From: Gemmatimonadaceae bacterium
GTDB taxonomy: Bacteria > Gemmatimonadota > Gemmatimonadetes > Gemmatimonadales > Gemmatimonadaceae
Direction of reading: 5' to 3'
NCBI GenBank assembly: GCA_025357975.1
Contig: JANYKY010000486.1
Span: forward strand, 1 to 15,154
DNA: 15,154 nt
Part shown: piece by piece, positions 6,965 through 14,534 of the stretch
How the letters are laid out: every line of letters starts with the position of its first letter
How positions within the stretch are numbered: the first letter of the stretch is position 1
Made by a program: the position numbers and the translations under genes
Notes under the pieces: model-generated
Seen by the model: the letters and a program-made list of their open reading frames with translations, nothing else
What the model was told of the DNA's origin: nothing
Database searches by the model: none

Positions 6965-7996
6965 TCAGATGGCTGCGACCTGGGCAGATTCCGACGACCT
7001 GGCAGCGCCAGAGCGGATCGTTGTCTCGCCAACTATGTCGCCCCTCGAATTTCGGACTGGCTTGTGGAGAATTTCTGCGAGCCGGGGCGGCAAATCCTCG
7101 GGCAAGGCATCGAGCTCCTGGAGAATCCTGATCAACGCCGGATACTGCGCTCTTGGGCTGCCATCCTCGACTTTCACAGCAATTCCAATCGCGGAATCGA
7201 GGATTACAGCCGAATGCACACCCTCGGCGCCAACCTTCGCGAGCACGCGTCCGTCCGTCTCTTCCATCAGGACGGAGTCGAACCTGTCTGTGCCGCCGAC
7301 GAGAAACGGATTCCTGACGATCGCGTTGACGACGCGCGACGGAATTTCCTCCCCGCGTTGGGATGCAAGGGCGAGCCGGGCATAGGCGCGCGCCATTCTA
7401 TCGAGAGGCAGCCTGAAAACAGCGGCGCCGCATCCATCGACGGCCACGTCAATCTCGGAAGGCCGTACACCTGTCCACAGCGCAACCTGGTTCAGCATCG
7501 CCTGCTGCACAGGATGCTCAGCGCGCTCGTAACCCTTGATCGGCCACCCGTTTCGTTGAGCGAGAGCAAGCATGCCGGTGTGCTTGCCCGAGCAATTGTT
7601 GTGGGTGCGCTTGATTCGGACTCCCGAATCCCTTGCGATCTTGGCCCCGCGCGGAGACAAAGGCTCTTGCGGGCCGCAGGCAAGATCTCCTTCCTCGAGG
7701 CCGAGCGAGCGGAGCATCGAGTCAACGATCGCAACGTGTTCGGGCTCACCTCCATGCGACGCGCACACCAGCGCAAGCTCGGCGTCACCCCATTCATGCG
7801 CGTCGAATCCGCCCGACTCGAGCAGCGGGATCGCCTGGAACGGCTTCGCGCAGGAACGCCAGAACGTAAGCAGTTGCGGATCGCCTGATCCGCCAAGCAG
7901 AGTGTCGCACGCGTCAACCGCCGCGGCATGCACCCGATGGAATGATTCGACCGAGTTTCCGCGCGTTACAACGACATCGAGATCAAATGATTCCAC
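6965..7996 (-). CDS. L-asparaginase II, Rhizobium etli (ReAV-like, PF06089) type
   Basis: The 343-residue enzyme should hydrolyse L-asparagine to aspartate and ammonia in the cytoplasm; there is no signal peptide. It belongs to the serine-lysine class typified by R. etli ReAV, unrelated to E. coli AnsA/AnsB. SCAK (48-51) supplies the Ser48-xx-Lys51 pair, CASHGG (78-83) supplies Ser80, and HNNCSGKH (132-139) and DGCG (187-190) supply Cys135, Lys138 and Cys189. As I recall the ReAV structure, these are its catalytic serines and zinc ligands, even at the same numbers. The start is GTG 7996, 3 bp after the mlaD stop, leading straight into the conserved VVVTRGNSVESFHRVH. The gene interrupts an otherwise Mla and housekeeping run. 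Confidence 0.92.
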   Translation of the reverse strand: MESFDLDVVVTRGNSVESFHRVHAAAVDACDTLLGGSGDPQLLTFWRSCAKPFQAIPLLESGGFDAHEWGDAELALVCASHGGEPEHVAIVDSMLRSLGLEEGDLACGPQEPLSPRGAKIARDSGVRIKRTHNNCSGKHTGMLALAQRNGWPIKGYERAEHPVQQAMLNQVALWTGVRPSEIDVAVDGCGAAVFRLPLDRMARAYARLALASQRGEEIPSRVVNAIVRNPFLVGGTDRFDSVLMEETDGRVLAKVGAEGVHSAVILDSAIGIAVKVEDGSPRAQYPALIRILQELDALPEDLPPRLAEILHKPVRNSRGDIVGETTIRSGAARSSESAQVAAI

Positions 7997-7999
7997 ATC

Positions 8000-8989
8000 T
8001 TAAAATACTGTGATGAGCCCTTTTGTGTACCGTCTCGGGTCACGGCGAACGTCGGCCAGAACTGCATTGAGCGACGTCACTGCCTGAAGCATCTGATTGT
8101 AAAGCTGCTGGTCAGTGAAGAGCTTGTTCACAGTGCCGGTTCCGTGCTGCATCGTCCCCACCAGAGTGTCCACACCAGCTACCGCAGTGACGAGCCGGTT
8201 GTAAAGCTGGTCGTCATGCAGAAGCTTTCCGACAGTCCCGTTTTGCCCGTTGACTCCTCCGCCAAGTGTCGCGACGAGAGTGTCTGCAGATACGAGCATC
8301 TTGTTGAGGTTGTTGTAAAGCGTTGGATCGTTGAGAAGCTGCCCAACGGTACCACGCGGATTCTGTAGACGCGCAATCATCGTATTCGTGCTCGACAGGG
8401 TGGAGTTGAGCGCATCGTACAACGACCGATTCGTCATTAGCTGACCGATCGTGCCCTGCCCCGTAGCGACGTCATTGGCCACTTTCTGAAGCGAACCAGT
8501 CAGGCCCGACACCTGGTCCAGCGCTCCTGATGCCTGCAGCAGCACGGCTTCATAATCGAGCGCTTCGCCAAGCTTCAGCGTGTCACCGTCGCGCAGAGCC
8601 GCAAAGCGAGGGGTCCCCGGCGAAATATCGAAGATCTTGTCGCCGAGTAGACCCTGAGTCTTCAGCTTCGCCTGTGAATCACGTCGGACTTGCTGCTGCA
8701 ACGCGCGGTCGATCTCGACGGTAATCTTGAGATTTTTTGTCGTGTCGTTGTCGACCGGCAGGAAATCCACAGACTTGACTGTTCCAGCTAGCTGTCCGGC
8801 GACGGTCACCTGGCCGCCGACTCGCAGTCCAGCGGTGCTCGGGACAAATGTGACCAGAGTGTACCGTCGTGCAAACAGGTGTGCCGACTGCCCGAGCTTG
8901 AGAATCGCAACGCCGATGACGACGAGCGCGACGATGATCATGAGACCGACTTTTAGCTGGTCCCAGGTAATGACGGCTGATCTCTTCAT
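8000..8989 (-). CDS. mlaD: MlaD-like MCE-domain protein with a C-terminal four-repeat tail
   Basis: The 329-residue inner-membrane anchored protein is the substrate-binding part of the Mla phospholipid transporter. One N-terminal membrane helix (about 13-32; LKVGLMIIVALVVIGVAIL) leads to an MCE domain (about 40-140; FVPSTAGLRVGGQVTVAG..GTV, LKTQGLLGDKIFDISPG). The rest is periplasmic and made of four repeats beginning GT(I/V)xxL at residues 179, 213, 251 and 285, each followed by xLYxxL and often DTL, spaced 34, 38 and 34 residues. It ends in RRDPRRYTKGLITVF, like the NPKRY..F tails of Bacteroidetes-type MCE proteins. The ATG at 8989 is 27 bp after the mlaF stop with no clear Shine-Dalgarno. 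Confidence 0.92.
   Translation of the reverse strand: MKRSAVITWDQLKVGLMIIVALVVIGVAILKLGQSAHLFARRYTLVTFVPSTAGLRVGGQVTVAGQLAGTVKSVDFLPVDNDTTKNLKITVEIDRALQQQVRRDSQAKLKTQGLLGDKIFDISPGTPRFAALRDGDTLKLGEALDYEAVLLQASGALDQVSGLTGSLQKVANDVATGQGTIGQLMTNRSLYDALNSTLSSTNTMIARLQNPRGTVGQLLNDPTLYNNLNKMLVSADTLVATLGGGVNGQNGTVGKLLHDDQLYNRLVTAVAGVDTLVGTMQHGTGTVNKLFTDQQLYNQMLQAVTSLNAVLADVRRDPRRYTKGLITVF
8002..8007 (-). promoter_or_regulatory. -10-like box in front of the asparaginase gene
   Basis: TATTTT (8007-8002, minus strand) overlaps the stop codon of mlaD and ends 5 nt before the GTG start of the asparaginase. A partial -35 (GGTACA, 3/6) lies 18 bp upstream. It could give a leaderless internal transcript, but the match is weak and the region is also the end of a coding sequence. 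Confidence 0.22.
8038..8455 (-). repeat. Four internal protein-level repeats in mlaD
   Basis: The coding region for residues 179 to about 317 of the MlaD-like protein carries four degenerate units starting at about 8455, 8353, 8239 and 8137. The shared pattern is GTxGxLxxDxxLYNxL followed by a leucine-rich helix with DTL in units 2 and 3. The units look like amphipathic helices that could form a coiled-coil or needle in the periplasm. Confidence 0.7.
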
Positions 8990-9016
8990 CGAATGGTCGA
9001 GGTCGAATGGCTCATT

Positions 9017-9946
9017 TCAGAATCCACCAAGGAAGTCACGAAGATATTTGTCGTCGCTCGCCGACATTTCTTCGGGCGTTCCGAAGAAAACAATCCTCTT
9101 TTCGGCTAGCACGGCAATCTTGCTCGCCATCCTGAACGCTGATCTAATATCGTGGGTCACTACCACGCTCGTCACGGCGAGTTCCCGCTGAAGCTTGATG
9201 ATCAGGTGCGTAATTGTCGCGGTAGTCAGCGGATCGAGGCCTGAAGTCGGCTCGTCGTAGAGCATGATTTTCGGATTGTTCGCCATGCCTCGCGCAACGC
9301 CAACCCGCTTTCGCATGCCACCGCTCAAGTCGGATGGAAGCTGCTCCATGACGCGATCGGGGTCGAGATCCACGAATGACAGTTTTTCACGCACGCGGGC
9401 CTCGATTTCGTCCTCGTCGAGCGTGGTGTGCTCGCGCAAGGGATACGCAATGTTTTCGAACACAGTCATCGAATCGAACAAGGCAGCACCCTGAAACACC
9501 ATTCCCATTTTTTGCCGAACTTTCAATGCGTCCGGGAAATTCAACTCCGTAATTTCTTCATCGTCGATGAATACTGTGCCCTTGTCCGGAACCAGCAGCC
9601 GCAGGAGAAGCTTGAGGATCGTGGACTTACCCGTTCCCGACTCTCCTGCAACTACGATGGTCTCACCGGCCAGCGCAGTGAACGACACGTCGCTGAGAAT
9701 CGGCTCATCGAATGCAAGCGAAACATGATCGAGCGCGATGACATTCTCGGCGGTTCGCTCATTGACTAGAGCCGGAAGCTCTCCAGGCTCGATCGGGCGG
9801 TCAGTCGCCAACTCGTTGCGAATGGCAGCGCGGACCCGGAGATCGTCGCTTGGCCTGCGTATGGGAGTATTCGGCGCGACCGGCCCATCCGTCGGCGCCT
9901 GACGGCGATCGTCACTGCCTCGGCGTCCTTCTGGATTGTCTGTCAT
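9017..9946 (-). CDS. mlaF: MlaF-like ABC transporter ATPase
   Basis: The 309-residue cytoplasmic ATPase powers the Mla phospholipid transporter. Residues 69-309 form the ABC domain: Walker A GESGTGKST (101-109), Q-loop FQG (151-153), signature LSGGMRKR (207-214), Walker B IMLYDEPTSGLDP (227-239) and H-loop VVTHD (262-266). About 65 residues before it are charged and rich in proline, look disordered and are not part of a usual MlaF. The frame is open further upstream into mlaE, but the ATG at 9946-9944 overlaps the mlaE stop as ATGA and is the natural start. mlaD follows after 27 bp. Confidence 0.93.
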   Translation of the reverse strand: MTDNPEGRRGSDDRRQAPTDGPVAPNTPIRRPSDDLRVRAAIRNELATDRPIEPGELPALVNERTAENVIALDHVSLAFDEPILSDVSFTALAGETIVVAGESGTGKSTILKLLLRLLVPDKGTVFIDDEEITELNFPDALKVRQKMGMVFQGAALFDSMTVFENIAYPLREHTTLDEDEIEARVREKLSFVDLDPDRVMEQLPSDLSGGMRKRVGVARGMANNPKIMLYDEPTSGLDPLTTATITHLIIKLQRELAVTSVVVTHDIRSAFRMASKIAVLAEKRIVFFGTPEEMSASDDKYLRDFLGGF

Positions 9947-10830
9947 GAGGCAAACACCGCAAGAAGAATCTGGGTTATGAAGTAGTCGACGACGAGCAGA
10001 AGGATACTTGCTGTCACCACCGTGCGCGTGGTTGCGACTCCGACGCCCTCTGTTCCGCCCGTCGTCTTCAGTCCAAAGTTGCACCCGACGAGGGAGATGA
10101 TCGCGCCGAACACAAACGGCTTGATCAAGCCCTGAATAAAGTCCGTGGGGATGTAGCGAAAGATGAATCCGTCGGCGGCGATCTGCTCGAACACAGTTCG
10201 CCAGTAAAGCGACGTCGGAATGCCAACGTAGGCTGACGAGATGATACTTCCGCCGAAAATTCCTGCGAAGTCATTGATGACGGTGAGCGCGGGAACCATG
10301 ATCAACGCGGCGAGAACGCGCGGCGTCACCAGCTTTCGAATGGGATCGGTGCCAAGGGTGTTGAGGGCATCGATTTGTTCGGTGACGCGCATCGACCCAA
10401 GCTGCGCAGCGATTCCCGACCCTACCCGGCCGGCTACCATCAGGCCGGCGAGAACCGGACCAAGCTCGCGTATCATAGACGCCGCAACAAGCCGCCCGAT
10501 GTACATGGTCGCGCCGAACGTTTTCAGCTGAACGGACGACTGAAGGGCGAGAACCATTCCGGTGAAGAACCCGGTGAGCAGGACGATAGGAAGCGATTGC
10601 ACGCCGATCGAGTCCATCTGCTGGATGAGATCTGCGCGATAAAACGGCCGGGAAAAGGCGAATCCAATGGCCTTTCCGCCAAGCACGAAGAATTCCTGTA
10701 GCGAATGAACCCTGCGCTTCGCGCCTTCATTGAAGCGTTCGATCAAATGCGGTCTCTGGTGAGAAGCGATTGCGTTGCTCGCCGGCGGCTGGCACTCCGG
10801 TCGGTGGCCTCGGAGCCAAATGTAGGCCAT
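9943..10830 (-). CDS. mlaE: MlaE-like permease of the Mla phospholipid transporter
   Basis: This polytopic inner-membrane permease shows clear MlaE motifs: TGFFTGMVLALQS, MIRELGPVLAGLMVAGRVGSGIAAQLGSMRVTEQIDAL, and a closing TTRTVVTASILLLVVDYFITQILL. About five hydrophobic segments are visible. It pairs with MlaF (4-bp overlap) and MlaD. The start is uncertain. The ATG at 10830 gives 295 residues, but the first 28 look unlike the family. A TTG at 10746 gives 267, nearer the E. coli length of 260, and would leave 140 bp for the divergent promoters. No start has a good Shine-Dalgarno. This is the first gene of the long minus-strand run. Confidence 0.92.
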   Translation of the reverse strand: MAYIWLRGHRPECQPPASNAIASHQRPHLIERFNEGAKRRVHSLQEFFVLGGKAIGFAFSRPFYRADLIQQMDSIGVQSLPIVLLTGFFTGMVLALQSSVQLKTFGATMYIGRLVAASMIRELGPVLAGLMVAGRVGSGIAAQLGSMRVTEQIDALNTLGTDPIRKLVTPRVLAALIMVPALTVINDFAGIFGGSIISSAYVGIPTSLYWRTVFEQIAADGFIFRYIPTDFIQGLIKPFVFGAIISLVGCNFGLKTTGGTEGVGVATTRTVVTASILLLVVDYFITQILLAVFAS

Positions 10831-10849
10831 ACGGAACAATCATGCCGGT

Positions 10850-10878
10850 TTGCCGCACTACTGTGCGTCACTTACCTT
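10850..10878 (+). promoter_or_regulatory. Predicted promoter of hldA, possibly leaderless
   Basis: TTGCCG (10850-10855, 4/6 to TTGACA), exactly 17 bp, then TACCTT (10873-10878, fits TANNNT). The -10 ends 8 nt before the hldA ATG at 10887, so transcription would begin at or next to the start codon. hldA has no Shine-Dalgarno, which fits. The same region must also hold or adjoin the promoter of mlaE on the other strand. A weak inverted repeat GTGCG/CGCAC (10863-10884) overlaps it. Confidence 0.38.
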
Positions 10879-10886
10879 GCGCACCG

Positions 10887-11885
10887 ATGATCGAACGAAT
10901 ATCGCGCGACAGGCTCGTGACGCTTCTTGCTGCGGCGGAGGGTAAACACGTGGCCGTGATCGGCGACGCGATGCTCGATGTTTACCTCCGCGGCGATGTG
11001 CACCGAATTTCGCCTGAAGCTCCCGTGCCGGTGGTCCGGATTCGCGAACGCAAGCTTGCGCTTGGCGGAGCTGCAAACGTCGCCCACAACATTGTGACGA
11101 TGGGCGCCGTGTGCGAGCTGGTGGCAGCCGTCGGCGACGACCCGGCCGGCATGACACTTCGTGACATGCTGAGTGAAGCAGGCACCGAAACGAGGTCGCT
11201 GGTTCGGGTTAGCCGCCCGACGACGACGAAGACACGCGTGCTCGCACGGGCACACCAACTTGTCCGCTACGATGAGGAGGACGACTCCGACCTCACCGGA
11301 GCGGAGTCTGAGCTTCTATTGAAAGCTGTTCGCGCTGCTGTCGAGAATTCGGATGCGGTTGTGCTGCAGGACTACAATAAAGGAGTGCTCGTTCCAGCCG
11401 TGATCACCGCGGCGATCGATATGGCGAGGTCGAGCGGCATTCCGATAGTTGTGGATCCGAAGTACAGAAATTTTTTCTCCTACCGGGGCGCAACGATATT
11501 CAAGCCCAACCGCCGCGAGCTCGAATCGGCGCTCGGCGCAGAAGTTGACTTGGATCATCCAGAGGCATTGCCCGCCACCTTCGACCGACTTGGCGTCGAT
11601 CATCTCCTGCTCACGCTTGGCGAAGAAGGCATGGCGCTCCTTTCGGCGGATGGAGAAGTGAGCCGCATCCCGACGACTGCCCGCGAGGTCTACGATGTGG
11701 TCGGAGCTGGCGATACGGTGACGGCGTACCTCGCGGTGGTTCTTGCTGCTGGAGGAAGTCCGGCCGAGGCGGCGACTATCGCGAACTTTGCGGCTGGTGT
11801 GGAGGTAGGAAAGCTCGGTGCGGCGACCGTGAGAACCGCTGAGGTGCTTGAGGCGTACGATGAGTTCGGACATTCGGCGACGTGA
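10887..11885 (+). CDS. hldA: HldA, D-glycero-beta-D-manno-heptose-7-phosphate kinase
   Basis: The 332-residue PfkB-family sugar kinase matches the N-terminal kinase half of E. coli HldE: VIGDAMLDVYLRGDVHRISPEAPVPVV (24-50), LGGAANVAHNI (59-69), QDYNKG (161-166), VVDPKYRNFFSYRGATIFKPN (188-208) and VYDVVGAGDTV (268-278) with the catalytic Asp276 in GAGD. It phosphorylates heptose-7-phosphate at C1 for the ADP-heptose branch of lipopolysaccharide core synthesis. The cytidylyl/adenylyltransferase domain is absent, so a separate HldC must be elsewhere. The start ATG 10887 is preferred on family alignment; the frame is open upstream to 10770, with ATG 10842 possible. It is divergent from mlaE. Confidence 0.92.
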   Translation: MIERISRDRLVTLLAAAEGKHVAVIGDAMLDVYLRGDVHRISPEAPVPVVRIRERKLALGGAANVAHNIVTMGAVCELVAAVGDDPAGMTLRDMLSEAGTETRSLVRVSRPTTTKTRVLARAHQLVRYDEEDDSDLTGAESELLLKAVRAAVENSDAVVLQDYNKGVLVPAVITAAIDMARSSGIPIVVDPKYRNFFSYRGATIFKPNRRELESALGAEVDLDHPEALPATFDRLGVDHLLLTLGEEGMALLSADGEVSRIPTTAREVYDVVGAGDTVTAYLAVVLAAGGSPAEAATIANFAAGVEVGKLGAATVRTAEVLEAYDEFGHSAT

Positions 11886-11940
11886 CAGGGAGGACTGACG
11901 CCAGGCGAGTGCCTGTGCAGCGTTGAGCCCTAGTCGCAAT

Positions 11941-11945
11941 GGAGA
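11941..11945 (+). promoter_or_regulatory. Ribosome binding site for the DUF2279 gene
   Basis: GGAGA lies 4 nt before the TTG at 11950. It favours this start over the TTG at 11923 (no Shine-Dalgarno), and the resulting protein has a cleaner signal peptide. An ATG at 11939 is out of frame. Confidence 0.5.
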
Positions 11946-11949
11946 ATAT

Positions 11950-12951
11950 TTGCACTACTTGAGAGTTGGTGTCGCGGCTTGCGCGACCCTTGTTTGCCTG
12001 TTGACAGCGTCGGGAATGGCCCGCGCCCAAACGACTGACAGCGTGCGCGCGCGCACGGATAGCATTGGGCCGGCCTCCACGACGATCACGAGTGGCGTGG
12101 GTGGCGTGGGTGGCGAATTGGCGCCGGTTGCACATGCCAAGTGCGGAAATGGAAGCACCGATGTTGCTCTTCGGCGCACCGCAGTGGCTGCCGCCTTCGT
12201 GGGCGGAAATGCAGCGCTCTACAGTTATTTCAAGAAAGCGTGGTGGTCGGGCGAGCGCGCGCCACACTTCTTTTTTCGGGCAGATTGGGACGAGAACTTT
12301 CGCGATCAGGACAAATTCGGCCATATGACAGGCGGGTATCATCTCGCCCGGGGTGGCTACGCACTTCTCAAAAGCGCGTGCATGTCCCCACGGAAAGCTG
12401 TCATCCTCAGCGCGGCGTACGCGTCGGCGTTTCAGCTTCAGATCGAGATCTGGGATGGTCTCTATAAGAAATACGGATTCTCGTACGCCGACGTGATCGC
12501 CAACACCACCGGCACCGCGCTCGCCCTTTTGCACGAAACTCATCCGCGAACTCTCGCAATCAAGCCGACGATTTCATATTGGCCCTCGCCCGAGATGAGA
12601 AACGCGAACAACATCCCGGGAGAGCTCAGGCCTTCGCTCGATTACTCTGGCCAGACGTACTGGTTTTCCGCCGACGTCAACGAACTGCTCCCTGAAAACG
12701 CAAAGGCTTACTGGCCGTCCTTTTTGCGAATTTCGGCTGGTCAGGGCATCACTGACTGGGTAAATCCGAAAACCGGCGCGAACGAACGGGCGAGACGGAA
12801 AATTCTTCTGAGTCTCGATTTCAATGCGGAAAAACTTCCCGGCGACAACCGGCTCTGGAAAACAGTGAAACACCAGCTCGGCTACATTCACCTTCCAGGT
12901 CCAACGCTCCAACTCACTCCAAAGGTGATCGGTATCGGATTTTATAAGTGA
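11950..12951 (+). CDS. Secreted DUF2279 (YfiM-like) protein
   Basis: The 333-residue protein, from a TTG start, has a signal peptide: MHYLRVG, a hydrophobic core to about residue 22, and likely cleavage after ARA at 26. A low-complexity linker (about 27-65) follows. The middle part resembles DUF2279/YfiM: WWSG (98-101), FRADWDENFRDQDKFGHMTGGY (109-130), a hydrophobic stretch (150-165), EIWDGLYKKYGFSYADVIANTTG (167-189). The conserved D, H, E and N residues suggest a membrane-associated domain of unknown function. The C-terminal 130 residues have alternating aromatic strands and may pack at the outer membrane. No lipobox is evident, unlike E. coli YfiM. It overlaps the Wzi-like gene by 4 bp, so the two products probably work together in the envelope. 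Confidence 0.75.
   Translation: MHYLRVGVAACATLVCLLTASGMARAQTTDSVRARTDSIGPASTTITSGVGGVGGELAPVAHAKCGNGSTDVALRRTAVAAAFVGGNAALYSYFKKAWWSGERAPHFFFRADWDENFRDQDKFGHMTGGYHLARGGYALLKSACMSPRKAVILSAAYASAFQLQIEIWDGLYKKYGFSYADVIANTTGTALALLHETHPRTLAIKPTISYWPSPEMRNANNIPGELRPSLDYSGQTYWFSADVNELLPENAKAYWPSFLRISAGQGITDWVNPKTGANERARRKILLSLDFNAEKLPGDNRLWKTVKHQLGYIHLPGPTLQLTPKVIGIGFYK
12093..12115 (+). repeat. Short 9-bp tandem repeat in the DUF2279 gene
   Basis: TGGCGTGGG occurs about 2.6 times in a row and encodes the GVGGVGG stretch in the linker after the signal peptide. The unit is a multiple of three, so copy changes would keep the reading frame. Confidence 0.7.
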
Positions 12952-14486
12952 GACTGCGCCACCTTCTATTGGGTCTGGCGCTGATCGCGCCACAGTTGCT
13001 GCGTGCGCAAGCAACACCGTACCTCCCCATCGATGACGTCTCCTACAACTATGTAGATGCACTAATGTCGCGCGGGCTCCTCAAGGGGCTCTCGGTAACG
13101 GAACGGCCGTACCTCGTCGGCGCCGTTCGCGCCTCAGTCGACTCGGCAATGAGCGCAGACGAAACGCCGATCATTCGAGGCTATCTCAAGGCATTGTCGA
13201 TATCGATGCACCGATATGAGCTGACGAGAGCGTCGGACACAACAAACAAAAAGCTTCCATTCCGCGCGCACGCGACATTCGATGTTTTTGCGACCGCCCA
13301 GTCTTCGGCGCGACGCGAGCTGATGCTTGCGGATACAATGAATGCGACAAAGCCTGGCGCGACCGGGTATTTCGTCATGGCCGGCGGTCACATGGCTGGT
13401 GCGGTACGGGTAGCGCTCGACAATCGCCTCAACACCGACCCCGAGTTCAACGGAAGGAAGGATCGGAAGATTGCTGGCCGTACAGAGGACGCCTATCTGA
13501 GCGGGCAGTGGAAATATGCGCAGGTCGATTTTGGACGAGTCGGACGATCATGGGGACCCATTGGATTTTCTGGCCTGCAGCTCGGCAACGATGCGTATAC
13601 CTACGACCATCTTTACGGCCGAGTGGGAACTGACCGCTTCCATGTCACGACTGTGCTTGCCCGGCTGGAGAATTACGTCCTTTCGCCGGGTGTCGAATCG
13701 TCGCGGTATTTCTCCGTGCACCGACTGGGCGTGCATCGCGGCAGTTTCGAGGGTGGGCTCAGTGAAGGTTACCTATACACCGGCGTTCACAGAGGGCTCG
13801 AGTTCTCCCTGCTCAATCCGCTCAACGTTTTCGGTTTGAGCTGGCGAAATGAGCGCACTGACGGAAACCTGAATTTCGGTGCGGATGCGGCGTGGCGCAC
13901 CAAGAATGCGGGGACCTACAGCGCAGACTTGCTGCTCGACGACATTCAGATCGACAAGTGCGACAGCATCTGTCACGAGCCTTCGTCGTATGGACTGACG
14001 CTTACGGCGGAGGGAATTCCGCTGATTGGCGATCAGCGTTTCTTCGCCTCGTACACGCGCGTGTCGAATCTCGCTTATCACACACCAAACGTTGCGGAGA
14101 CATACGCGAGCTATGGCGTTGGTCTCGGCCGCGGCTACAGCGACTACGACGAGATGCGTGTTGGAATCGACTTCGCGCTTGTTCCCCGGATGCCTCTCAG
14201 GCTTTATGCGGCCCACCGCAGGCAGGGTGAGGGCGATTACAGAAATCCGTATCCGCTCGTTGCTGACTACGGCACGACGCCGGGGATTCTTTCTGGCAAT
14301 GTGTGGACGATAAACCGAATCGGGTTGAGTGGCGGCGCGACGATCGGGCGGGATTTTCAGGTGAAAGGTGATGCTGGGGTCAACCAGAATTCCACGCGGA
14401 TGCACATTCCTGGATACGATCTCACGGAGTTCGAAGGGAGAGTGAGAGTTGCGTGGACGCCGCGGTGGCTGATCAAGTTCGAATAA
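12948..14486 (+). CDS. Wzi-like outer-membrane protein (capsule assembly family)
   Basis: The 512-residue protein has an N-terminal signal peptide (MRLRHLLLGLALIAPQLLRA, cleavage probably after Ala20). Residues 26-67 (LPIDDVSYNYVDALMSRGLL..RPYLVGAV) form a helical entry region often seen in Wzi-family proteins. From about 107 onwards alternating strands suggest a large beta-barrel. DFGRVGRSWGPIGFSGLQLG (195-214) matches the conserved GR..WG segment. Wzi of E. coli anchors capsular polysaccharide on the cell surface. Here no capsule biosynthesis genes are nearby, so a role in capsule is only inferred. Cys338 and Cys342 may form a loop disulfide. The protein ends in FE rather than the usual terminal F. 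The start is GTG 12948, overlapping the DUF2279 stop (GTGA). Confidence 0.8.
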   Translation: MRLRHLLLGLALIAPQLLRAQATPYLPIDDVSYNYVDALMSRGLLKGLSVTERPYLVGAVRASVDSAMSADETPIIRGYLKALSISMHRYELTRASDTTNKKLPFRAHATFDVFATAQSSARRELMLADTMNATKPGATGYFVMAGGHMAGAVRVALDNRLNTDPEFNGRKDRKIAGRTEDAYLSGQWKYAQVDFGRVGRSWGPIGFSGLQLGNDAYTYDHLYGRVGTDRFHVTTVLARLENYVLSPGVESSRYFSVHRLGVHRGSFEGGLSEGYLYTGVHRGLEFSLLNPLNVFGLSWRNERTDGNLNFGADAAWRTKNAGTYSADLLLDDIQIDKCDSICHEPSSYGLTLTAEGIPLIGDQRFFASYTRVSNLAYHTPNVAETYASYGVGLGRGYSDYDEMRVGIDFALVPRMPLRLYAAHRRQGEGDYRNPYPLVADYGTTPGILSGNVWTINRIGLSGGATIGRDFQVKGDAGVNQNSTRMHIPGYDLTEFEGRVRVAWTPRWLIKFE

Positions 14487-14534
14487 AAGCCGGTCATCAG
14501 GCTGTACCGATCTGTGCCGCGGAATCCATCTAGG

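Noticed and set aside
6779..7888. Long plus-strand frame (369 aa) opposite the asparaginase gene
   Set aside because: Shadow frame; the minus strand carries a full set of asparaginase catalytic and zinc residues.
11902..11915. Terminator after hldA (CAGGC-GAGT-GCCTG hairpin)
   Set aside because: A perfect 5-bp stem with a 4-nt loop but no T-run after it, and the next gene follows within 65 bp in the same direction. Not enough for a terminator call.
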